Shown in pieces: positions 44,640 to 54,279 of a stretch of DNA of 64,000 bases; position 1 is the stretch's first letter; each line of letters begins with the position of its first letter. Source of the DNA: Choristoneura fumiferana (Eukaryota > Arthropoda > Insecta > Lepidoptera > Tortricidae). The notes beneath the pieces are model-generated. The model did no database searches. It saw only the letters and a program-made list of their open reading frames with translations, and was not told the origin of the DNA. The stretch lies in contig NC_133485.1 in the NCBI RefSeq assembly GCF_025370935.1, positions 3,824,284-3,888,283 on the forward strand, read 5' to 3'. Position numbers and translations under genes: made by a program.

Positions 44640-44745
44640 CGTGTGGCCCGCGTGGGAACTATGGCATAAGCCCTCTCGTTCTGAGAGGAGGCCTGTGCTC
44701 AGCAGTGGGACGTATATAGGCTGGGATGGTGTTGATGATGATGAT
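44640..44745 (+). mobile_element. SINE 3' fragment (29449 family)
   Basis: GGCCCGCGTGGGAACTATGG, GAGAGGAGGCCTGTGCTCAG and AGTGGGACGTATATAGGCTG followed by GATGATGATGAT. Confidence 0.75.
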
Positions 44746-44785
44746 ACTATTACTATAAAAAATAATTATGTTTTTTAAAAAATCC

Positions 44786-44868
44786 CGTCATGTTTACACG
44801 ACCAACTTTTACTTAACTTTTTAATCTTCTTAATAAAAGTTAAGTAAAAGTTGGTCGTGTAAACATGA
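44786..44868. repeat. Perfect short foldback
   Basis: GTCATGTTTACACGACCAAC plus TTTTACTTAACTTTT is mirrored by AAAGTTAAGTAAAAGTTGGT plus CGTGTAAACATGAC, separated by about 15 bases. Confidence 0.75.
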
Positions 44869-44869
44869 C

Positions 44870-45298
44870 AGTTTAAACGTAAGGGTTATTTTTCCAATTC
44901 AATGCACCAGGATCATTTGAGTTTTATGCTTATTTTACGTATAGCGATAAAGTTTATTGGGCAATGTACGTCGACTAGTCGTCTAGAATTTGTCGATCGT
45001 TGAAATGAGGCATAATATGCGGATGATTAGCTGTGAGTACCTAGTTGAAAAAGGGGTTATAAAATCTATTTCAGATTTTCGGATACTGCGATAGTGGGTT
45101 GGCCAAGTCCGAATAAATAATGATGAAAATACTTATATCTGTTTTTTCTAATAGAAAGTAGCGCAAGGAACTCGTTAGAGGTATTTTTATTTTATGGCAG
45201 CGTTTGGTTTTTGGTTCAAAATCTCTTCAAAACCTTGTCAATGTGTCACACAGATAGTTTACAATACGCACTAACACGTACGATAATTTTTATTCCAA
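44870..45298. other. Unassigned spacer
   Basis: Nothing is recognised. Confidence 0.4.
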
Positions 45299-45418
45299 TT
45301 TTTTTTATTATTTAACGAGCAAGTGGGTCTTCTAATGGTAAGAGATCACCAACGCCCATAAACATCTACAACACCAGGGGTATTGCATATGCGTTGTCAA
45401 CTTAGTAGAGGCCTACTT
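45299..45418 (-). mobile_element. LINE 3'-end fragment
   Basis: AACGAGCAAGTGGGTCTTCT, AAGAGATCACCAACGCCCAT and GTTGTCAACTTAGTAGAGGC are a diverged copy of 16582-16760. Confidence 0.6.
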
Positions 45419-45419
45419 C

Positions 45420-45950
45420 TCGCATAATAGGTAGTGATAAACAAATTTTTCACTGCCAAAGACGCGGAGAACGACTAGTATTTCTACACTGGGCGATGCT
45501 CGATATCCACTTGGCTAGCTTTCACATTTCTTTATTTCAAAATGAAATTCATACTGGTAATGGACACCGTAAAGGTCATACGTTGAAGCTATTATAGAAC
45601 AATTAACATGAATACGCTATTATACAAAGTTGCAAATCACGACAGCTATTCTAAAAGCGTTTTGATTAACTTATTTATGTTATGTTTTTAATTTGCCATT
45701 CCAAAACTTTTGAACTAACACATTTGATAGGTAGGTATGTTAATGTCAATGCATTTATTGAAACTTAAAGTACCGAATTTACCGACGACAAATCAATTCA
45801 AATGTACCAAAACTTAAAAAAAATGTATAAGACTAAAATCACTCCTAGACTTATACCCAAAGATATACGTAAAAAAATATAATACGGATTGTTCACGTGT
45901 ACACGTACGCAGAAAATTAGACCTCTTGTAGAGCGAAGTGTGAATTTTGA
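45420..45950. other. Unassigned spacer
   Basis: Nothing is recognised. Confidence 0.4.
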
Positions 45951-45954
45951 ACCT

Positions 45955-46030
45955 GATCCTCTGGGGGTTCGAACCCAGGACTTAAAACTTCGTTGTCAGG
46001 TTCTCTAACCTTTAAGCTATCCGGTCATCA
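45955..46030 (-). mobile_element. tRNA-derived SINE head
   Basis: The minus strand reads GATGACCGGATAGCTTAAAG (A-box region) and CTGGGTTCGAACCCCCAGAG (B-box region), related to 4640-4722. Confidence 0.55.
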
Positions 46031-46514
46031 GGATAATGTGATGCGGTGTACAATATTATATGTATAATTCGAGCTTGATAGCTTATATTAATATCGTAAA
46101 CCACGTGGAAGAAGTTACTGCCTTAGCAAGTAGGTATTGTAATGATACAGATGTTGAACAGAGTACCTAACACAAATCGGGTACCGGATATCCAGTAAAT
46201 TCAAGAACCGTCTTGAATTAGCCTTTAGGGGGGAATTCTGGATCCGCGGCCGGTAGTTAAGGCTGAATGCGAAAATTTATGCCCCAGCTATGTGTATGGG
46301 GGTAATTCTGAACAGGTTCTCAGTTTTGGGGTTGGTACAAGAAAGAAAAATCTTGGCTTGTGCATGGTGGCCTTGGCCATCTAGGCGCCTGGGCGAGTCA
46401 AGCCTTTGGCGCCCTTTTAGATAAGTACGATAAGCGACAAAATGACAGAACGTGTTTGTTAGACATTGAATACTCATACTCAATCCTTCCTTCAATCCTT
46501 AATACTATTGTTAT

Positions 46515-46560
46515 GTCTGTGTTGTGAATAAATGTATTTTCTTTCTTTCTTTCAATCCTA
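46515..46560 (+). repeat. Retroposon 3' end with AATAAA and (TTTC)n
   Basis: GTGAATAAATGTATTTTC then TTTCTTTCTTTC. Probably the end of a degraded element that begins in the GC-rich block near 46222. Confidence 0.35.
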
Positions 46561-46571
46561 CGAGATAAATA

Positions 46572-46737
46572 ATAAAATGGCCAGTGGGTGATAGACGTAC
46601 GAACTTAAAGTACGCGGTTTTTAATTTTGCGAGCCACGACCAAGGATTCAAACCGGTTGAATCGCCGACGGTTTTAAAGTACGCGTACTTACGGTGACAC
46701 ATAGGCGTACGCATACTTGCTCGTACTTCTGTCACCC
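46572..46737. repeat. TIR-like element with repeated GTACGCGTAC
   Basis: GTGGGTGATAGACGTACGAA faces GCTCGTACTTCTGTCACCCC as imperfect ends. AAAGTACGCG occurs twice inside. Confidence 0.45.
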
Positions 46738-46739
46738 CC

Positions 46740-47520
46740 CATGTTCTTTTTTTAGTAAGACCATACTGCCTTAAATCAAATTACATTGCGTTAGACCGCT
46801 AACATGTTAGTCTCAAAACGATTATTACAAAAGTCATTAAGTACTAGCAACACAAATTATGATTTTATTTTCACACACCCCGACACCCCTAGGCACCAAT
46901 AAAAGCCAACCAAACCTTATATAATCGCTGTAGCCGCAATAAAACTAATGTATCCCACAGTTAATTCTGCGACATGGTTCTATAAGACACTGAATGTCTT
47001 AACGACATAGAACCTTACCAGCGGATAGCTTGCGCCTTTGACCACGAGCTGCGGCCGCAACGGCGTCATAAAAACTGGCTTAAGTGCCCAGAAAGACTGT
47101 TAGGAATCGCCAAGCGGACAATTTAGGCCTGCGTTAAACATTTAACACTTGATTTTCTTTAGTAAAGTACTGGCCGAGTAATTCTTTCTCAGTGCCATCG
47201 AGGTGTAAGGAGTTGTTTTTAGTGTCATTGTTTGGGGTTATAACTTGATTTTTTACAGGACTTCTTTTGACAAAATTGTAGGTATTTGTTTTGCTGCTAC
47301 GGCGGAATCTTTGCAGCAATATAGAGTAAAGTAATATCAGCGTCAAGCATCTACGAGTACTCGTAAACGTCCTCAGTAGCAACAAAGGTCATCAGTCAAC
47401 CTCCTAAGTTTTTCTACAGTCCGCTTTCCAGTACAAGGTCACTTTAGAACATTCTACCCTTCTGCTATGTTATTTAAATACTTTGCCTACTAAACGTGCC
47501 TGTTCTACTAGCTTTTTCTC
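46740..47520. other. Unassigned spacer
   Basis: A GC-rich patch at 47015-47070 and a small hairpin near 46975-47010 are seen. No gene. Confidence 0.35.
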
Positions 47521-47526
47521 TCACAG

Positions 47527-47597
47527 GTCGAACAGACGTAGACAGGGTGTTTTATGTTGACAGCATCTCTCAAATGAACACAAAGTATTTTGGGCAG
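47527..47597 (+). CDS. Candidate internal host exon, unknown protein
   Basis: A strong acceptor (CTAGCTTTTTCTCTCACAG) is followed by 71 bases open in one frame: RTDVDRVFYVDSISQMNTKY then FGQ. The segment ends at GGGCAG-GTGAAG, a usable donor. Entry is in phase 2 and exit in phase 0. The frame also runs on downstream to a SINE at 47742, so it might continue as a longer exon to about 47720. I do not recognise the protein. Splice context and composition are better than elsewhere in the window. Confidence 0.35.
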
Positions 47598-47741
47598 GTG
47601 AAGCACGGAATTCGCAGCCTGCTTTCCTTGAACGTTACAATCCGACCGTTTACGAGTACAAATCTAGAATGTGCAGTTGATAGAGCATGGATCTTAGAAA
47701 TAATAATAAAAATGTTTTTACACAGAAATAGGTTTGCGTTT

Positions 47742-48027
47742 GCCGTGGCCGTGGCCTGTGGCCTCTCAAGCAGAGGATCGTGGGATCAAACCCCGGCTCG
47801 CACCTCTGAGTTTATCGAAATTCATGTGCGAAATTACATTTGAAATTTACCACGAGGTTTGCGGTGAAGGAAAACATCGTGAGGAGACCTGCACAAACCT
47901 GCGAAGTAATCAATGGTGTGTGTGAAGCTCCCAATCCGCACTAGGCCTGCGTGGGAACTACGGCCCAAGCCCTCTCATTCTGAGAGCAGGCCTGTGCCCA
48001 GAAGTGGGACGTATATAGGCTGGGATA
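47742..48027 (+). mobile_element. tRNA-derived SINE (29449 family)
   Basis: GCCGTGGCCGTGGCCTGTGG replaces the usual A-box region. The B box has changed to GGGATCAAACCCCGG. The body and 3' end AGTGGGACGTATATAGGCTG are retained. Confidence 0.8.
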
Positions 48028-48087
48028 ATGAGGCTTGAGTTTGACCACAATTACGCCTGATGATAAGCGAAATTTGCACCAAATTCA

Positions 48088-48270
48088 AAAACCTTGAAAA
48101 TAATTTTCTACTAGTTTGAAGTCGGTGTCTCAGCACGAGCCAGCAGGAGTGGAACTATAGACATCTACCTCACCTACATATGTATTTGACTTTAATCACT
48201 CCTGCTGGCTCGTGCTGAGGCGCCGACTTCAAACTAGTAGAAAATTATTTTCAAGGTTTTTGAAGTCGGT
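48088..48270. repeat. Foldback with about 66-base arms
   Basis: CAAAAACCTTGAAAATAATT through GCCAGCAGGAGTG is mirrored by CACTCCTGCTGGCTCGTGCT through AATTATTTTCAAGGTTTTTG, with 46 bases between. Confidence 0.75.
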
Positions 48271-48695
48271 TCCATTGTTTGTTATTTTTTTTTAAGTTTT
48301 TTTTAAGCTAAGGTGCATCTCACAACGATTCCAGTAAGCTCAAACACGGCATAGTTATATTATTTTATAACAGAGTACCGGTACCTACGGTCTTCTTTAT
48401 CAGGTCCAGTTCATCAAATGATACTTTCTGAAAGCAAACACTTGATTTGGTGTTAAAAATGTCAAAATCGCTATAGGTGTGCTATTAAAATTCGAGGGTT
48501 GCCCTCGATTTCTCTAGGATTCCATCATCAGATACTGACTTGGTGTGAATGGGACCACCTCGGAAGTTGTCCTTTAGAAATAAAAAAGAATTTTGAAATT
48601 CAGCCCACAATTGGCGGAGTTATCGGGTAACAAACATACAAAAAAACATACACTCGAATTGAGAACCTCCTCCTTTTTTGAAGTCGGTTGATGAC
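48230..48695 (-). mobile_element. ACCGACTTCAAAAAAGGAGG repeat, minus strand
   Basis: It ends CTCCTCCTTTTTTGAAGTCG plus GTTGATGAC, and holds GGAGTTATCGGGTAACAAAC and GATTTCTCTAGGATTCCATC. It is the inverse of 43134-43495, with longer internal sequence. Confidence 0.6.
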
Positions 48696-49126
48696 TAATC
48701 AATCCCCTGCTGAATAGCTACAAAAGCTATTCGGCTACTGAATCAAACTACACTTAAACGTAAGTGCAATTACAATACCTAACTCCTCTTAAGCTCTCTC
48801 GGATAAAGTACCTTCACCTAACCCATAATGTACTACATTATTTACTTAGGATATCTTATGTAACCGCCTGGGCACGTGAGATATCTTGTATAACTGGGGA
48901 TTAGGGGTTTATCTCTTAGATAACGTTTTTATGTGGGAGATGAATCTAGAAACGTGGACTTTTAGTGTAATTGACGAATCGAGTGTGTATAGTTACTCTT
49001 AAAAAAATAGTTTGTTTTATTTTGAATCCATTAGCGGATTAATTATTTCAAGCAACCTATTTACAACACTTCTATTTGATGGTTAACAACTATGCAATAA
49101 TTTTGGTCTTTGAATTAAAGCTACTG

Positions 49127-49512
49127 TAAGGCAGTTGTCTCACCGCCGGCGAGGAAACGATTGGCTATCGACTATTTTCTCGCTCAAGAAACGAACAAAA
49201 GATATAAGATCCTGTGTGAGTAAAAGAGACATATATATAAATAGTTGATCGCTGGCGGTTCACACTGCCGGCGAGAACTCGCTCTTACATCTTTTGTCGC
49301 AGCGACAAGAGCTATAAAACTCGCTGAGCTATAAAACTAGCTCAGCGATACTCGCTCAGCGCTATTAGCTAGGCGGCCGCCCGGCTCGAGCGAGTGGAGC
49401 GAGTAATCGCCCGTCGTGCTTGAACACTCGCTTTTCACTGCTCGCCCACTCGTTTCTAGTTACTCGCTCTGCTCGCTTCTCGCCCATCGTCGGCGGTGGG
49501 ACAAGTGCCTAG
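49127..49512. mobile_element. GC-rich TIR element (CACCGCCGGCGA ends)
   Basis: AGGCAGTTGTCTCACCGCCG at the left and CGGCGGTGGGACAAGTGCCT at the right are inverted ends with few mismatches. The interior contains many CTCGCT/AGCGAG steps, giving locally high GC. It has no transposase. End style suggests a hAT-like MITE, but I found no clear 8-base duplication. Confidence 0.55.
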
Positions 49513-49690
49513 ACATGCTCGTTACTAGCACGAAAACATGCTACTATTGAGCGTGCTTCTTAGTGGCATGCTCTCTAATAGCAGGCCCTGCTAGGGGGAA
49601 AAGTAATAAGCAATACAAGTGTAAAAGCGTTTGCTTAATGAGCATGCTAGTGACATACGTGTTATTGGTAGTGACACGAGAGTTGCAAGT
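49513..49690. repeat. GAGCATGC palindrome cluster, left half
   Basis: Variants of GCATGCTN(2)TTACTAGCA repeat about every 20-40 bases. The cluster is cut by the repeat at 49699 and continues at 50525. Confidence 0.5.
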
Positions 49691-49698
49691 GAGATTTA

Positions 49699-50348
49699 AA
49701 AAAACCGGCCAAGAGCGTGTCGGACACGCCCCAAATAGGGTTCCGTAGCCATTACGAAAAAATTAAGTAATATTTTTCTAAGGATTTCGTATTTTATACG
49801 GAATCTTCCATAGTTTAGGTATATTTATACCTTAGGCTGTTATTTACTCTTAAACTACTAATAATTCTCAAGCAAACTTAGCCGTTATAGTTTTCCTTAA
49901 AAGTTTGATATACTTCCTACCATCCTGAATTTTTTCAAATTTTTACACCTACCGGTTTGGATTTTAAAGGAGCGGCGACGCTCGATTTTAATGAAATTTT
50001 GCACTTTAAAGTTGAATATTTCGCAAACATATCGCTGAATCGAAACGTCGTCTTAGCAAACCCCTAATGGTTTTAAAAGACCTATCCAAGGATATCCCAC
50101 ACTATAGGGTTGAATGAGAAAAAAAATCACCCCCACTTTACGTCTACGGGAGGTACACAAAAAAATTTTTTTTAAGTTTTAATTGTACCGTTTTGTCGGC
50201 ATAGTCTACATATATATCCGTGCAAAATTACAGCTTTCTAGCATTGATAGTCCCTGAGCAAAGCCGCGGACGGACGGACAGACAGACGGACAGACACAGC
50301 GAAACTATAAGGGTTCCGTTTTTGCCATTTTGGCTCCGGAACCCTAAA
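49699..50348 (-). mobile_element. Lepidopteran interspersed repeat (CTCTTGGCCGG family), longest copy
   Basis: AACCGGCCAAGAGCGTGTCG to GCCATTTTGGCTCCGGAACC. Compared with 31130-31760 it is nearly collinear over the full length. Confidence 0.75.
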
Positions 50349-50524
50349 AAGATACTTTGATACTAAGTTAATTTGTTATAAATTAATTAATTTATTACCG
50401 TTGAATTTGCAAAAAGCCGTAACGGGCACAGGGTTGCAGCCGTAGGCCGTTGATTTTGAGATTTATTGGCCTGAAAGCCGTAGAACACGGTAATTGCTGT
50501 GGCAACACTAACTTTGAACTGGCA

Positions 50525-50705
50525 GAGAGCATGCTATCAAAAGGCATGTGTATCGGAGTGTTTGTTTTGAGCATGCTTATTTAAGAGCATACTCAAAACT
50601 GGCACACTTAATGCTAGCAAATGTAAACAGTCCATGAGCATGCTCATTACTGGCATGCTCATAAGCATGCTTATTAGCATGCTAGTAACGAGCATATGTA
50701 ACAGT
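50525..50705. repeat. GAGCATGC palindrome cluster, right half
   Basis: GAGCATGCTCATTACTGGCA, TGCTCATAAGCATGCTTATT and AGCATGCTAGTAACGAGCAT follow one another. Confidence 0.55.
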
Positions 50706-50967
50706 AGCTTAACCTGAAATTTAGTAGGTAACTATAAATTTTATTTTATCATCAATTTTAAATAGGTACCTAAGAAAACTTTAACTAATTATTGATGATG
50801 AAGATCTTTGAATGACGTTTTTTTTTTCAATAAAATAATGTTTCCTTTAAGTAAAATGAGCTAACTAAAGGATTTGAGACAGTTTTCGTTCAGGGTCCAT
50901 CCATTTTTTTCAACCTATATAGGATGGAATGATGACATTTCTAACCCTCTTGTTTTCATTCTTTCAG

Positions 50968-51126
50968 TGCTTTTCCAGGGCCTCTTCAGCTAGAAACAGC
51001 AAGGTAACAGTACCTAAAGTCTTTTATATTCACAACCCTGACCTAAGCCGAGGAAAGTATCCAAATCGATTGAGTACGAACTCGGGTACTGGATTAACCC
51101 TTATAAGTGGCTTTCGACTCCTTTAA
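50968..51126 (+). CDS. Candidate terminal host exon, unknown protein
   Basis: A long pyrimidine tract with CTTGTTTTCATTCTTTCAG precedes an open frame to a TAA at 51124-51126. It reads CFSRASSARNSKVTVPKVFY, then IHNPDLSRGKYPNRLSTNSG and TGLTLISGFRLL. A second acceptor (GCTTTTCCAG) lies 10 bases inside. No polyadenylation signal is close and I recognise no family. It may be a last exon or a chance frame behind a good acceptor. Confidence 0.25.
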   Translation, partial: CFSRASSARNSKVTVPKVFYIHNPDLSRGKYPNRLSTNSGTGLTLISGFRLL

Positions 51127-51980
51127 CATCGATAAAACGTAAGAAATAGTGACGAATGGCGATTGCTTATTTTAAAATCGCTGGCGTGCTTTTTGCGGTT
51201 GAATAAGCAACTGCTGTCTGTCAAAGTGTAAGGTTAAAGAGTAAACGTGCTACTTGTATTCTTGATCTTTCCTGATCTCTCATGTAAATATTTACTTTGT
51301 ATCTTTACTAATTTCATGAATTAAATTCGAATTTTGTTCCGCGTACCACAAAGTAGATAATATAACAGAGACACCACCTAGTACAAGCAAATGGTATTAC
51401 CCTAATACTGGCTATTCAACTGGCTATTTTTCTTTTCTTCGATTTTCCAATAGATGGCACCAGTGAGAACACAAATATCACGATACGTATTGCCATCTAG
51501 TGAGACATACGGTACACTGCCAACAACCAACAAGCTCACCAACTGAGCCTAGACGACTAGAGATACGCATGATGTCTCTGTCTTATTTACGTCGTTAGAA
51601 GAGAATGGCATGTTTCTCTCAAATAGTTTCGACGAATGTGTGCAAGCGCGGGGCAAGCCCAGCAAGCGCATTCCGGTTATTCGCCATCTAGCGTCACAAT
51701 TGCAAAACACTACGAAAACCTCATAGCTGAAATGTAGCCACATGTAGCCTATACTTTCGTATTCTCAATTTATTATTTTTATGGTGTTTCTTATCTTCAA
51801 ATTAAGAAGTTGAATTAAGGTTGATGTGATGTTGTGTTTATAAAATATGCTAGTCTTTATTTTAATCTCAATATTTCTATTTAATTTGGCTTATTCACAT
51901 TTTATAATTTACAAATGTTAATAGTGCCATCTATTGCTGTTTTTTGTATTAAATGTAGCTTGTAGGGATTGGTAGGCCAT
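51127..51980. other. Unassigned spacer
   Basis: Nothing is recognised. The 64-codon minus-strand frame at 51549-51743 has no support. Confidence 0.4.
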
Positions 51981-52072
51981 GCGCGTACCTTGATTTTGAG
52001 CAGCTCGATATTTCGTCTCGTGATCATGGCGCTTGCAACTGTGCCGAAATATTCTAAAATTAAGGTACGCGG
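51981..52072. repeat. Foldback with hammerhead-like loop
   Basis: GCGCGTACCTTGATTTTGAG faces TAAAATTAAGGTACGCG. The loop has CUC, GUGAUCA, U, GGCGC, UUGCAACU, GUGCC and GAAA, in the order seen at 4931-4970, again with G at core position 3 and C at position 8. The expected GUC after GAAA is lost. Confidence 0.45.
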
Positions 52073-52153
52073 AACAAAACCCGAATTTAATTCATAAAGT
52101 TTGTGATGACCGCGGCAGTCTAAAATATTGTTTTGTATCTTTACATACCTAAG

Positions 52154-52166
52154 TAGTACAAAATAA
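52154..52166. repeat. Target-site duplication, left copy
   Basis: TAGTACAAAATAA here and at 57524-57536 is identical over 13 bases and flanks the PLE insertion exactly. Confidence 0.75.
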
Positions 52167-52490
52167 TGAACTAAAATAATTTCCTTGCTCACCCGCGACC
52201 TTACGATAGCTAAGCTTATGCAAAATATGCGTGTTCATGCAGTTCCTCCACCTCCACACTGTAAGAACACACACAAATCACACAAACCCATCTATCACCA
52301 CCACCACACTACACTGACGCGTTTCGAACTCAACCAGAGCTCATCTTCAGAGTGACACAACCGTACACCATGCTACCAGTTGTTAGACTAACGAACCACA
52401 ACCACCGTTTTAACTTGTCACTGTAACTCCCAAGTACCCACATACGTTTTATGAAACAAAACAAAACTACCCCCAAAAATATTAATAATT
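52167..52490. repeat. PLE terminal region, left arm
   Basis: It carries GAACTAAAATAATTTCCTTG, CTCACCCGCGACCTTACGAT, CACACAAACCCATCTATCAC, the antisense hammerhead block and ACATACGTTTTATGAAACAA. It is nearly identical to the inverse of the right arm. Confidence 0.8.
52312..52354 (-). ncRNA. Hammerhead ribozyme motif, left PLE arm
   Basis: On the minus strand: CACU, CUGAAGA, U, GAGCUC, UGGUU, GAGUUC, GAAA, CGCG, UC and AGUG. All catalytic-core bases are canonical apart from the extra U after A9. It has the same sense as the endonuclease frame and lies 3' of it, so the element transcript could be processed here. Stem III is only C-G plus A-U around two bases, which favours cleavage in dimeric form. 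Confidence 0.65.
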
Positions 52491-52553
52491 TTTTTTTAAC
52501 CGTCCTTCAAAACTACCTTGATTTTTATTTATTTACTGTCAAGGCATGTTTTA

Positions 52554-53291
52554 TTAACTACCATTGCTGAAATTAGATCCAAGCCGTAGCAAGGGAGATG
52601 AAACTAAATTTACCTGCTCATTAATAATAGACCCCATACTGTTGTATCTAATTATCTCCATGCATTCTAAAACATCGAGACGAAACCCCTTGCCACAATA
52701 ATGTAACACTTCATACGAATCTGAGTCCGATAAAGAATGATTTAGTTCCAACAAATGTTTGGCAAAATTCGACTTATCAGGATGCTCATTCCTATATGCC
52801 GAAACATGCTCTTTAAACCTAGTATTAAAACTGCGACCTGTCTGACCAACATATACTTTACTGCAGTCATTACAAGTGAGCTTGTATACACCCGATCTAG
52901 TTCCTTTATCTACCTTCTCTTTGTGGTTAAAAAGCTTAGAGTACAAAGAGTTGTTAGTCTTAAAGGCTACCTTAACATTGTTTGATTTTAAAATACCATA
53001 AATTCTATCAGACAAACGACCAACGTATGAAATGCTACACCTATATTTGTTAGAAGACTGCGATGGTAACACGGCGTAAAGCATGCTATTCACAATCCGT
53101 GCCTGCTTCTTCTGAACCAAACTATTGACCATTGTTTTAGTATAACCATTCGATAACGCTATCTGATAAATAGTATTTAACTCTAAATCAAAATCTTTCC
53201 TAGAAAGAGGTACAGTTAACAATCTATGTACATAATAATGAAAAGCTGCTAATTTATGCTGCCACGGGTGATTAGATGATGCTGGTATCAC
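52554..53291 (-). CDS. PLE endonuclease fragment (GIY-YIG), 245 codons open
   Basis: This is the carboxyl part of a Penelope-like retroelement protein. Residues 8-70 (HPWQHKLAAFHYYVHRLLTV and following) match the region after the reverse transcriptase core. The GIY-YIG nuclease follows: GVY at 134-136, a CNDC pair at 140-143 of the type found between the two halves in PLEs, YVG at 147-149, an Arg at 158 in TRFKEH, and acidic residues in VLECMEIIRY (207-216). The nuclease nicks target DNA for retrotransposition in the nucleus. The polymerase domain is absent because the copy is 5'-truncated. The first codon is GTG and sits next to the right terminal region, so no native start is visible. The absence of stops or frameshifts suggests a recent insertion. 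The stop is about 60 bases from the left terminal region. Confidence 0.85.
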   Translation of the reverse strand: MIPASSNHPWQHKLAAFHYYVHRLLTVPLSRKDFDLELNTIYQIALSNGYTKTMVNSLVQKKQARIVNSMLYAVLPSQSSNKYRCSISYVGRLSDRIYGILKSNNVKVAFKTNNSLYSKLFNHKEKVDKGTRSGVYKLTCNDCSKVYVGQTGRSFNTRFKEHVSAYRNEHPDKSNFAKHLLELNHSLSDSDSYEVLHYCGKGFRLDVLECMEIIRYNSMGSIINEQVNLVSSPLLRLGSNFSNGS

Positions 53292-53303
53292 GGCATCTGT
53301 GTG

Positions 53304-53626
53304 TTATTATTAATATTTTGAGGGTAGTTTTGTTTTGTTTCATAAAACGTATGTGGGTACTTGGGGAGTTACAGTGACAAGTTAAAACGGTGGTTGTGGT
53401 TCGTTAGTCTAACAACTGGTAGCATGGTGTACGGTTTTGTCACTCTGAAGATGAGCTCTGGTTGAGTTCGAAACGCGTCAGTGTAGTGTGGTGGTGGTGA
53501 TAGATGGGTTTGTGTGATTTGTGTGTGTTCTTACAGTGTGGAGGTGGAGGAACTGCATGAACACGCATATTTTGCATAAGCTTAGCTATCGTAAGGTCGC
53601 GGGTGAGCAAGGAAATTATTTTAGTT
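53304..53626. repeat. PLE terminal region, right arm (inner part)
   Basis: It runs from ATTATTAATATTTTGAGGG to GGAAATTATTTTAGTT, mirroring the left arm. Its last about 40 bases lie beyond the inserted transposon at 57482-57523. Confidence 0.8.
53441..53483 (+). ncRNA. Hammerhead ribozyme motif, right PLE arm
   Basis: It is identical in core and stems to the motif at 26011-26053: CACU, CUGAAGA, U, GAGCUC/GAGUUC, GAAA, CGCG, UC, AGUG. Here it is antisense to the endonuclease frame, as expected for inverted terminal regions. Confidence 0.65.
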
Positions 53627-53630
53627 AATT
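53627..53630. repeat. AATT target duplication, left
   Basis: AATT occurs here and at 57482-57485. Joining the flanks with one AATT gives TTTTAGTTAATTGATATGG, which matches other PLE ends (TTTTAGTTCATTGATATGG in the complement of 8150-8174) except for one base. Confidence 0.65.
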
Positions 53631-54110
53631 GGCTAAGTAAAGTTTTTTGAAGAGGTGCTAAATATATTTTTCTTCGATAGTCGACGTCTTAATAATCGAG
53701 GAACTGCAGCTCTTTTATTTTTATTTCCTCTTATTAATTAGAAATATTTTTTTAAGTGGTCGATATGACGTTTGTGAGATTGAAATAGCAGAACCGTTGA
53801 GGGCTCAGTACTTAGTAGAAACAGTAAAAAAAAAAACGAAGTCAACTGTCACTGCTGTCACTGTCAAGTAGAATCTAACCTAAAACCGTTTTATTTACTT
53901 TGCGATTTGGTGCGATCAGTGTGTTTTTTGGATAATTTTTAAAGACCTCTCAGCACAAACTCAGTACTTTAAAATTTGCCGCATTTCTCCACGACCTTTG
54001 CATGATAATTGGACCACGATTGAATAGTTTCGACGACTATTTTGGCTCTGCTTCTTCGACAACGCTATCTTGCACTCTCGACGACACTTGGCTTGACTTT
54101 TGGACCATAT
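53631..54110. repeat. Left terminal inverted repeat of the DNA transposon
   Basis: Near-identical to the complement of 57015-57481 for the outer 330 bases, with more mismatches further in. It probably contains a promoter for the inward gene. Confidence 0.75.
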
Positions 54111-54144
54111 TTTCTATTTTAGCGGCTTCACCTTTCAATACGAA

Positions 54145-54279
54145 ATGAGTGAATTTGTGCGAGCAGATTCAAGGAACTTGCCACACATGGCTATGAGTCT
54201 AGAATATTTTGACACCAGTGATAAGTATACAATGTTGCCGAAATCAAAGGAGATAAAGCACTCTTGTCCGTACCGGTAA
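54145..54279 (+). pseudogene. Transposon gene remnant, N-terminal part of a SWIM-finger protein
   Basis: ATG at 54145 opens 44 codons beginning MSEFVRADSRNLPHMAMSLE and ending at a TAA. The ADSRNLP motif followed by a Tyr-Phe and charged stretch is what I recall at the start of widespread arthropod proteins that also have a SWIM zinc finger and a YqaJ-like exonuclease domain, which occur in mobile elements. The later GGCKH block at 54815 fits the same protein, so the assignment rests on two separate matches. Most of the protein is gone. A donor (GAAC then GTAAGT at 54291) follows the stop. Confidence 0.5.
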
